Assembly (NCBI RefSeq): GCF_028554725.1
Contig: NC_071671.1
Coordinates: forward strand, 27,280,001 to 27,344,000
Source: Zeugodacus cucurbitae
Taxonomy: Eukaryota; Arthropoda; Insecta; Diptera; Tephritidae
Length of the DNA: 64,000 nt
Direction of reading: 5' to 3'
Of this stretch, positions 1 to 10,476 are shown in pieces. The notes below the pieces were generated by a model. It did not search any database. It saw only the letters and a program-made list of their open reading frames with translations, and was not told the DNA's origin. Position numbers and translations under genes: made by a program. Positions within the stretch are counted from its first letter, which is position 1; each line of letters opens with the position of its first letter.

Positions 1-2856
1 ACGATGGCAGTGTTAGGATAGCATAGTTAAGTTGACATAGATCCACGTTGCGCGAGTACGAGGATAAAAAATACAGCACAATGGAAGGGTTGCAAAGCAA
101 AGCAGCGCCAAAATAAGCAGACTGGGGTTGAAAAAGTTCTTACGACACAAAAAAAAATATGTTTTCAAAATGTAATGTAAATAAGGCAAGTCAAAACATC
201 CGCAATGTAAATGGGAAAGAAGAAAGCAGTGAAAGATATTCACACACAGTTTTGGTAGCAGCAGATAGTGTTGAGCAGCATGTTAAAAGCGAAGAATACG
301 AGTTTATACAAATTTATATTTATATACATGAAATGTATGTATGCCTAGGGTAAAACTGAAACCTCGCAGCCCGACGAAAAATGAAAAAAATTATTAGTTT
401 ATTGTATTTGTGCCTAAATGTAGGCTCATCAAAGTTATACGCGTGTGCGCCATTTGAGTTCTTCATTCACGGCTGCTAAACTCATTGCAATCTTTAAACT
501 CTGCCCTTTTATAGTTTTTTATATAAAGACAGCTGAGATGAAGGCATGACAGCGGACGTTTTCAAATTTTATACCTGAAAAATACAGTTAACTATATATG
601 TGGGAACCAATACTGAATTGTCTGTTATATTATTATTTTTTTTTTAAACTGTAAATAATTTCTCATTAGTGTAAGCTCACCACACATTTGTGAACAAGTG
701 ATTGATCGTCATGCGAATTTCTTACTGTTAAAATAGTGCAAAACATTATTTCAATTATTTTTGTGGGGAATTCGACTGCATAACGTTTCGAATACACGTA
801 CAAACCTGCAGTGTCCCAGCATGTGTTCACAAACAACAACAACGGCAGTCATACATGTGTTGTTGCTCCACAAAAATTCAATAACTCGCATTATTTTTTT
901 TAATCTTCTTTTTTTCTTATGTATCTTTTGTAACGTGCTAAGACTGACTGCGACTGCTTTAGAATTGCGCATACATACATACATATATACCTAAAGGTAT
1001 ACAGACGAGACGAACATATGGTTGATTGGTACATCGGTTGGTCGGCTGCTTTGTCAACAGGCAGCTAAGCCGCACACGAACAAACAGCGTTGCACTTAGC
1101 ACCTGCTTGTTTCTTCTTCAGTGCAATTTCCCAAACTTGCTGCTGTTCTTCCCGCACTTTGCACGCTGCTAAATCTCACACTCACACACATACACGCTCT
1201 GATGCATTGGCATACATACATACATACATATGTTCTGTGATAGTTGTTAGTGTGCTTTTGCATTTTATTTTTTAATATTTTTTAAAACTGAACAATTGTT
1301 TTTTATTTTTTATTTTTTTTGGGTTATACTTTTGACTTTTCCTAGTGAATCGCGCGCTATATTGAAAATACTATATAGTGCATAAATATAGAAACATTTA
1401 TATCTATACATACATACATAATATGTAATTTGTTCACGGAACACTATGCATATACGTGTTTATATATATGTATATGTATGTATGTATTTATATATGCTGC
1501 ACGACATGTTTGTTTGTATGTATGTAAGTGGGATGATCCTTCACATTGTGCTGCATAGGAGTTCTTTTGTAAAAAGTACTGAAGTAACTGAAGTATTATC
1601 GGAAAACTAAATGAAACAAAAAAAAACTAATAATACTACATATAAATAACGCAAAAAAAAAAACCTTGAAACAACAATAACACTATGTAATACGTATGGA
1701 GACTTGCGTTATCTGTACATACTCGTATGTAACGAATTAGCTTTTAGTAACTGTATTTTTTAATGAAATTTAATTTGGAGCAAATGAATATACTATATGT
1801 TCAATAGATATGTTAACTAAAAAAAAAACAAAAAAAGAACAAGAACAAGAAAAAAGTGTAAACTTAAATAATTAAATTAACTAAACCTACAACTTAGCTA
1901 CATATACATAGTATATACATACATACATACCATATATTCATACATATGTATGTATGTTAAGTTAGTTAAGTTCAAATTTACTATCAAGCGACTGACCAGC
2001 AGCGCTCAGCAGCTCTATACATACATACTTATATCTAACTGAACTGCATGAATTCGTATGTTTTTTTGGCGTTTCTCACCTCAGCTGGTACGCCTTGGAT
2101 GACTACTACTACTAAATATAATATGTAACAACAACAACAACCAGTTATATAATGTTGATTTCACGACCTGAATATGTAACAATTAGAAATCCTAAATCTA
2201 AAATATTGTAGTTCCACAAACAATGCAAATTCATTTATTATGCTGTCTGACTCGTCGTAGTGGGAGTAGCAGAAGTAGCAACGTAACGAAGCGGCTTGCA
2301 ACGAAATGATGAATGGCATCGCGCATGCGTACTTATGTACATAAATACGAATTCGTGGAATGCGCGTATGTTTTGTGTGTGCGTGTATATTATGTATGTA
2401 TGTACGTATGTGTATGTATGTGTGATGTGAGTACGGCATAATACTGGAAATTATGTGATTTTTTCGCTTATAAAATATTTTTTTAAAAACACACACAAAC
2501 AAAAATGTATTTAAAAGCTCTAAAAATAAACGCTCTCGATGAATAACTGAAGTATAAATATAGGCAATTGTGTTTTACTTAACTTGATTTAATTTTACTG
2601 AAATTACTAAAACTTATCGATTCAAATAGATTAGATTGTCGAAACAGCACAGCACTTGGTGTCAATTCTGATAGTGTAGAACCGGTTGTTCTTGTACTTT
2701 CCGTTTCAGCTGGGCTGGATGATCGTTAAAACAACAACAACTGACTACTAAATAGTGAGGTGAGTTCGTTGGTCAAATAAAATCGGCTCAATTCCGATCA
2801 GAAGTTCGAGATTCTCGCTACAATTACAAAAACCAAGAACAACGAATGGCGGAGTT
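1..2856. other. gene-free AT-rich stretch with CATA/TATG microsatellites
   Basis: No open frame here looks like protein. The short frames are rich in Ile, Tyr, His and Cys read from simple repeats. There are several short ACAT/ATGT runs, for example near 970-1000, 1205-1235, 1915-1960 and 2395-2435. The stretch lies downstream of the minus-strand testin gene, so part of it could be 3' UTR, or it could belong to an unseen neighbour. I see no RNA gene. Confidence 0.6.
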
Positions 2857-3010
2857 GTTCAGGAAGACTAGTTAGTATGCTTAACTGCTCTTAAAATAGT
2901 AAAAATTTAATGGAAGCATACTTTACATGCTAGTGGACCTGTTCAGGAAGACTAATAAGTACGCTTAAAAGCGATGAAAATAGTAAAAATTTAATGGAAG
3001 CATACTTTTC
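2857..3010. repeat. imperfect 84-bp tandem duplication
   Basis: The block beginning GTTCAGGAAGACTA at 2857 recurs at 2941. The block AAAATAGTAAAAATTTAATG at 2893 recurs at 2977. Both pairs are offset by 84 bases. The copies differ by scattered substitutions. The duplication lies about 350 bp beyond the testin stop codon. Confidence 0.8.
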
Positions 3011-3358
3011 GGCGCCATACTATTTTGTAGCGAATGATAGCAATTTCACGAAAATGAACCTGATCCAAATTTTCAACTTTTTTGTTAAAAAAAACACTCA
3101 AATTTAAGCAGACAGTAAACATTGTGTATAAGTATATTTCGTGGCACTTTAAAATGTGCATATAAACTGGCGTACATATAAAAAATACGGTATATTTTAT
3201 AAAAATATGTATATGCATGAATGTATGTATGTAAATATAAAATGCATTTTAAATAGGAATTGTAATTGTTCGTCTTGTGTTGAATACTTCCGTTGATAGT
3301 TAAATACTTAGCTGTATAAATATATATATGTATGTTTGTTTGTAAAAAAAAAATGATC

Positions 3359-5670
3359 TTATATAATACTACGCACACAAGTTGGGCTGCAAAAAGGCAT
3401 TTTCTGTTTCACACAAAAACGTCCACCAATCAATGATTTGCCACAATCGATGCCAGCACAAATGAAGCACGCGCTGTGCCAATGTACATCACCCCAGGCG
3501 ACACCCTGATCGGTTGGCTCAATTTGACGATTACAACGTTGGCAAGTGGCCGCAAAGAACTCATTGTAACATTTCAAACATAACGGCATATTGGTCTTCT
3601 CATCGGGTATATATTGTTGCCCAGCCAGGGGTGTATCGCAATGATAGCAACAAAAATGTTTGATATGAAAGGTGGCACCTTCGGCCGCCGTATACTCCTT
3701 AGTGAATATTAATTCGTCGCATGCTTTGCAACGCGGTATTTTCAAATTAATGGCTAAATCACGACCACAATACACTTGACCACCGTGAAAGAAATACACG
3801 AGATCCGCTAATAATTCACGACATGTATAGCACTTGAAACACTCGGGATGCCAGGCGATTTCTTTGCCAGCGCGTTCGGCTTTCACTGCGACCTCACCCA
3901 ATGGTATTGGTTTAGCGCAATCACGACAATTCACGATTGGCGTTGGTGGTTGCTCTGAAAGAATATTTTTCAATAAATATATTATTGACGAATAATTATA
4001 TCAATTTATTTTTGCATAAAATAAAACCTTTATTAGTTAGACGCATTTGTTGGAAGGCACTTGGTAGGACAGCAGCAGTCAGCATGTCAGCACCACCTAC
4101 CGGTGTTGAGGCTTTTGAACCAAAGCCAGAATCATTGCTACTGGAACCACTCAGTCCGCACTTGCCTAAGTTGTTCTCTGTGGGACTTGTATACATTATG
4201 GCCGCGCTGTTGGGCAATTGTGTTACAAAACTACTCAGTTCCTCAGCGACAGGTCTATTTACGAGCAATTCTTCTCTGAGCGCTTGTATCGGTGCTAAAA
4301 CGCGACATTCATCAAATCGGATATCATTTTGCTTAAGCGTATCGTAGAGTGCATCATAAAATGGACTATTTAGTAAGGCACTTTGCACTGCTTTCACATT
4401 TACACCAATATCTTTGAGTTTCTGTTTTGTAGCTGGACCCAAAATTGAGGCGTTCATAAAATCTGGCAACATTTGTGCGGGGGAAATGATCACCGCTGCT
4501 GTGGGTAAACCTTTACATTTGTTCTCAAACGCCTGTTTGAGTGGTTCAGAATGTAGGATTTGTGCAAAAATTGCATCACGTTCGTAATCGACATTTACGG
4601 GTAGGCCACAATTATTAGCCAAATTACATAAAGTGCCGAATTTCAATTTACGTGCCGGTGTTTCTTGACGCATTTGTGCGCTAAAACGCGCATTTGCTGC
4701 ATTTTTGACAGGCAACGGTGAGTGGAAGGATAAATCATTTGTATCGTTTGTTAGTGACGCATTAAATGGTGTTTGTTGTGTTGGCATATTGTAAGCATCA
4801 ACACCGGTTAGCATATTATGTTGCTGCTGTTGTTGTTGTGGTGTTATATACTCAACAAAACCGATACCCATATTGCCAATGCGTACAACAATTCCCTGTC
4901 CAACGCAATTTTCACGTATCTTCACCACATACTGTTGTAGTTGTGCGGCTTCGGCATCGGTTAGATTGTCGCACAGCGCCGCATTCAAATCATGCGGCGG
5001 CACTTGGAATTCCAATTGTTGTTTGCGCTTTTGTGCCGCATCACTGCCCGCAATCGGCACTTTGGCCGCGCCTAATTTCTCCATATAATCGGAAACAACA
5101 TCTGGTGTTGTGTTCGGTGGCACCCAATCGACTTGTACGGGTTGGCTGGCGAGTGCTTTAATTTTAATGACTGTGTGGGAAAGAGAAATAATTGTGAGTT
5201 CGTCGTTTATATTGTTGTGTACAAAGTAGCAAAGAAAATATATTAAAATGAACTAATTACAGCTGATACAGCGCTAATTAAAACTTTATTGCGAAAAATA
5301 AAACGCACATTTATACATAATTACATATGCAAAGACAAACACAAGAATATATTAGTGTTCATGCATACTTACAAGCTGGCTTTGAACATATTTGTCCCAA
5401 AATCTCAAACTGTGCCCAAGATGATAAATCGTCATCAACACATTTGTGCTGATCCTTGCGACACTTGCAATTACGACATACTTTACGCCAAAAATGTAAA
5501 TCTAAACCAGGACATTTGTCACCGCATTCACCACATGGTGCACCGGCACCCACTTCATGACTCAGCTTTGTGGAGCGTTGTAAATTTTCGCGTCGACTTT
5601 CCAATTTCGAAAGCCATTCTGGCGCAACAGGCTCCTCCACACAATTCTCACTATTACCGCGTACACTCAT
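3359..5670 (-). CDS. Tes: testin-like PET/LIM-domain protein
   Basis: Minus-strand CDS with exons 5670-5373, 5170-4028 and 3954-3359 (2037 nt, 678 aa). The N-terminal exon carries the Cys-rich testin segment with the LHFWRKVCRNCKC motif. Exon 2 opens with a PET domain (WVPPNTTPDVVSDYMEKLG, then IRENCVGQG) and continues as a long linker of about 270 residues with little recognisable structure. Exon 3 encodes three consecutive LIM zinc-binding domains, starting at CRDC, CKAC and CQRC, with their Cys/His pairs intact. PET plus three LIM domains is the architecture of testin and prickle. The Cys-rich N terminus and short tail after LIM3 favour testin, a cytoskeletal and focal-adhesion scaffold that binds Ena/VASP-type partners in other animals. 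Intron 1 has GTAAGT and CACAG ends. Intron 2 is only 73 nt and its donor (AAG/GTTTTA) is weak, so that junction is the least certain part. Confidence 0.88.
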
Positions 5671-6120
5671 AATAATACTGAGTGGGTGGTGACAAGTTGT
5701 TGGCGTATTCTTAGAAATGTATGTCTGATTTGTGTATTGTTTTTAATGCAAAATATTTTTGTGTATATGTGTATATTACGATGAGGTCATTTGTTGCATA
5801 TAGTAAATGTTATATTTAACAAGGCACAAATTAATTAAGTGTTCCGTTACGTATAAGTATTCGTTTTTCAAATGAATTACTAATAGTAGTTGTTTAACTA
5901 GAACACTCTTAAATATAAATATTTGCTATATACAACAAACTTGTAAATTGCATTTAAACAGCTGTTGAGTTGTCAAATTATATTTGAAACAGGGTTGCCA
6001 ACGCAATAATTTGTAAAAAATAACACAAATTTCAGGGAACAATTGCGGATGTGCCAATGATGCTGACACAACAATTTCGGTTATTTTTTTAATTTTTAAT
6101 GCTATACCGTTACTAACATA
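5671..6120. other. spacer upstream of testin
   Basis: Probable promoter and 5' UTR region of the minus-strand testin gene. It is AT-rich with no frame that resembles a protein. No TATA box could be assigned with confidence. Confidence 0.4.
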
Positions 6121-6379
6121 ATAGTGGTACTCATTTAACGTCGTAAACGTATGGCAACATCGCAAAATTACAATATCGTAATTTTTACATGTATTTCATT
6201 TTACGACTATCTTGCAAATATGCGAGACCTTTTTCAGTGGCATTCATGACATGCTTACAATTAATTCACAATAAGCTGATATTACAACAATATTGCCAAA
6301 GAGCGCTCATTTAACATTTGTTGCCATATTGCAAATTTACTATATTTATATCATTGCAATGTTAAATGAGTACCACTAT
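6121..6379. mobile_element. 259-bp MITE with 19-bp perfect terminal inverted repeats and TA target duplication
   Basis: The left end ATAGTGGTACTCATTTAAC (6121-6139) is the exact reverse complement of the right end at 6361-6379. TA dinucleotides flank both sides (6119-6120 and 6380-6381), as expected for Tc1/mariner-type insertion. Similarity extends inward through a TGGCAACA-type motif on both arms. No coding capacity is present. The size, inverted ends and TA duplication support a miniature inverted-repeat element. The superfamily assignment is inference. Confidence 0.85.
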
Positions 6380-6381
6380 TA

Positions 6382-9262
6382 TAAAAATTATATTTTTCTA
6401 TAACCGGAAAACTGTTAAAATTTAATACATTTCTTAATTAATAATTTTAATAAACCCCATTCTTTAAAGTTTTCAAATCATTTGTATCACGCTTTACCCG
6501 CCATTAAATCAAGTACATTGAGTACACATACAACACTTCCAATATTTTTTTCGTATTTATTAATGCGTATCCTTTTATATTTTATTGTATGCCATTTATT
6601 TTATTTATTTTCATTTGTAGGGTAATATGTATTATGAATTGCATAGAGCAGCACATTTTCAAAGTAGAAGTCTTCATTCGTTGAGTGGAATCCATTATAA
6701 ACACCAACCGAAAGGAGAGAACGGACACACAAAATTTATGCCGGCAGCGCTATATGTAGTACAATACGCTGCGCATGCAATGTGCAGAAAAATTCTAATT
6801 TTTTGTTTTCTCTTTTTTTCACTATAAACAGACTTCTGCAATTATAGTAAGTAATATTTAGATGTTTTTGTTTTTTAATATTTTTCTTCAATCGATATAG
6901 CAATTATTAAGTATTCTTATTATTTTTCATTCTATATATGTATGTATGTGTATATGTATTTGTATAACTTTTATTCATATATTTGCAAGTTCGATTTAAC
7001 GATTGCTTGGTTTACTTTTATGTACTTTATCAGCATGTTGTTATGTTTGAATTTGTATAAGTGTTACAATAATATATATTTTTTTCATATTTTTGCTCGT
7101 AAGTATAATATTAATTTAATAAACTTTATGATTTATTAAGATTTAGTTACAAACTATATATGTATGTATTGTATAAATGTATATTGTTAAGTGTGTGTGT
7201 GTGTGTATTTTTTATTGTTTCCAACAATATTTGTATTCATTAGCAAATAGAAAAGTTATAATGATCCATTTTAAACGCTGCATTACGCTTTCCTAAAATA
7301 GTTATAAATTAAACTGTGGTGGAATACAACAATTGTCTGTTTTTACTTGCAAATAACCACAATTTTTTATCGAAGATAAAATTTTTTTTTTTCAAATTTG
7401 TATTAAACAAAAACTATTTTTGGATCAATTCTTAATTTAAATATTTAAGTAAATAAAAAATAAATAAATAAATTTTGTAACTCGAATTTGTATTGTGTTT
7501 GCATTATCGCAATATTCGTGGTGAATTTTAACTAATCAATTGTACACATTTTCAATAAACTTTTTTTTTTGTGAATATTTGTTTGTTTTTGAAAGTATTA
7601 ATTTCTTTTAACAAAATACACAAAATTGTTCTATGTCTTTTAGTTATTGGGGTTCTTTAACAGTGTGGTGAGTTTTCACTTTTATAATGTTAGATAAACA
7701 AATTTTCACAATGGATATATAGTCGTATTGGATTATTAAATTCAGAAATTTTAGCGTGTTTACAAATAAAAATGGTGCAAAAAAATTTATGAGAAAGTAT
7801 AACTGAGGACAATTTTATAAAATAATGGTTTCTATTTTTTTGTTTTTTAACTCAGCGCTTCAAGTAATTGTTCAGAAAACATAAATTATTAATACCAGTA
7901 ATTTAACGAAACAAGTTGTACATATGTTTTAAGTTTATGTGTGTTTGCACAATTTAACATAAGAATTAGACAAAAGAAAGAATTTTTATATAATATCATT
8001 TTTAAACACAAATTACAAAACAAATAACCAAAAACAAAAACCAAAATAAAATAAAATAACAATAATAATAAATTAAAGATAACACATAGTTTGGACTTGA
8101 TAGCATATTTTTTCGCATGTCTGTAAATCAATATTCAGTACGTTCATATTTATATATGTAATATTTATGCACATAAATGTGTTTGTTTGCTTAAATCCTG
8201 TCCCTTTTTATGCCGTTCATGATTTTTGTTTTTGTTTTTAGTATTATACGTGTTCGATTTAATGTTTATATGCGCAATTTTTCAAATTTAATTTTGTTAT
8301 AGTATGTATTATAATTGTAGCTACTAATTTGCAATTTGAGCTTAAAATATGTAATAAATAGGCTTTTAACACATACAATTACTGGTTATTATTATTTTAA
8401 TAAATTTATGTGATTTTGTTAATTAATTTTAATGTTTATTATTACATTTGTTTCGTATTTTTTAATATTTTTTTTTTGTGTTTTTTATAATTTTGTTTGT
8501 ATTCACTTCGTTTGTTTGTGTTTTTCTTATTTATAAGTTTTTCCTTTTTTGTTATTTATTTATTTATTTTTTTTTTTTTTTAAATTTTTGAAAGTAATTC
8601 TGTTTGCATGTTTCATGTCATCTTTGATTCTTTTCCCTTTGTAAGCGCTCTACTACTTGTATCATTTAATCTTGCTGGTGTTTCCCATTAGCTTCTCGTT
8701 TTTTTTCTTCTCTGGTTTAAATGTTTAACCCTATTGTATTTGCTTGCTATTAGTTTTTCATTAAGAATATAAATATATAAATATCATTTTTGTTAGGTGA
8801 GAGCTTACTTTTTTCTTTATATAAATAATATGCGTCTTAAACGTTAGCCCGCAGGCATGTACATATATATATGTATATGTATATGTAAATGTTTGTATGT
8901 AAATACATTGTATGTATGTGTTTATGTATGTAAGTGGGCTTGATTTAACGTCATGTTATTTTGTTTTTTGTTTTGCTTTCATTTGACGTTTTATGTATGT
9001 ATATTACTGGGTTTTTGTTTTTTTGTAGTTCTTTTCCCTATTTCGTTGATTTAAACATACAAATCTATATTGTTACTTGTTATTACATATTTAAATCGCG
9101 GTTCACTGCAATGCTGCATGAAGAATTTCACATTGTTAATCACTGGAACATTTTCTGTAAATTAATGCAAGTTTCACTGCTTGTTTGTTTTTGTTGTCTT
9201 TGCAATTGTTTTAATTACATAACATTGCTGCGCTGTGTAAATTTTAAAAGAGCTGCACCGGT
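6382..9262. other. AT-rich non-coding stretch, possibly long 3' UTR of KH gene A
   Basis: The composition is extremely T-rich on the plus strand, with microsatellites such as GTGTGT near 7192 and TATG runs near 8870-8940. Open frames here are low-complexity Phe/Leu/Tyr translations. Because KH gene A is transcribed leftward and ends at 9389 or 10477, part of this could be its 3' UTR. I see no separate gene. Confidence 0.5.
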
Positions 9263-9388
9263 ACAAATGGTTGTAATTCACCAATGTGTAGTGGTTGTGG
9301 TGGTGCTGGTGGATTTGTTGGCCTAAAATAAATAAAAATAATTTTAATGACAGAAATCAAAAAACGCTTTTGCACAAACAAACGCTAG

Positions 9389-10366
9389 TTAGTACCTTAC
9401 AAAAAACATATTAGCCGCTGACATGGTTGCACCTGCAATTTTCTTCGTATTGTTACCAATAGTTGTTGTTTGCTGCTGCTGCTGTTGTTGTTGTTGCTGT
9501 TTGTGTAGCGACTTTTGTGTAGCACCCGCTGTTGATGTTAGTGCACCATTAATATGTTGCTGTTGTTGTTGTGTAGGTGTGATTGCCGTGTAATTCTGTT
9601 GTTGTTGTTGTTTGCTCGCTATATTGTTAACGGACATAGTGGGCGCAACATGGTTTATGTTAAGATTAAGATTATTACTGTTGCTATTATTATTATTATT
9701 ATTGTTGTTGTTGTTGTTGTTGTAAGGATAAGTGTGTGATTGACGTGGTGGCGGTGGGAGGGTTTGTTGTTGCCGCAGCTGTTGCGGCGTTTGTTGTAGC
9801 GTATGCGCTGACAGCTGTTGGTGTTGTTGTTGCTGCTGCTGCGGTTGATTGTGTTGTTGCTGTTGTTGATGTTGTTGTTGGTGTGACAACAGTTGTGTGT
9901 GATTCTTGTTTGCATTCACACTAAATGGTTGCTGTTGTTGCATTGTGGCCCCTAAGCCGGTAACAGTATTCATATTATGTTTTGCAATATTATTTAATCC
10001 GCCACCGCCGCCGCCAACATTTAGCCCGTTTGTGTTTTGTTGGCTTGTATTAAACAGCGGTTTTGTGGTTGTGACGGTGGTTTTATTACTCATATTATTA
10101 TTATTATTATTGTTGTAGTAATTGTTGCTAATATTATGGTTATTACACTGTCCGACTCTGGCGTTTGGGGAGGTGTTATTTGTGGTGGTTATGGTGGTGG
10201 TGGTGTTGACTGCTGTGCTAGCTGTGGTAATGTGTGACGCAACAATACTTGCATTTGTTGTGTGTAGTCTGGCGTACGAATTTCACCTATTAACGTGGCT
10301 TCGATTATGATTCGGATTTATGCCAGTGTTGTGATTTGAATGCATAGTCGAAGCACCGCCGCCACC
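9389..10366 (-). CDS. Q/N-rich candidate alternative 3' exon of KH gene A, interrupted by one TGA
   Basis: A single minus-strand reading frame runs from an acceptor at 10367 (TTACAG) to a TAA at 9389, broken only by a TGA at 10285-10283. Before the stop it encodes a Gly/Asn/His-rich segment (start GGGAST). After it come 297 codons of Thr/Asn-rich and then Gln-, Asn- and Pro-rich sequence. I checked the codons between 10282 and the first downstream ATG (10093): none is a stop. A donor in exon 5 of KH gene A (ATAG/GTACAG, around 10628) has the phase needed to join this exon and give NTGI-GGGGAST. A further GT-AG intron (9400-9324, GTAAGG...TTTTAG) could extend it to a short exon near 9262-9323. 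Alternatively it is a separate gene starting at 10093, or low-complexity sequence that stays open by composition. Confidence 0.4.
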
Positions 10367-10476
10367 TGTAAGACACAAAAGAAAACCATTTTTATGTGTG
10401 CATAAGAAATAAATAGAAAATTATATGATTTTATTTGTTATTCGTGATTTGAATATATTTTTACAATTCAAATTTG

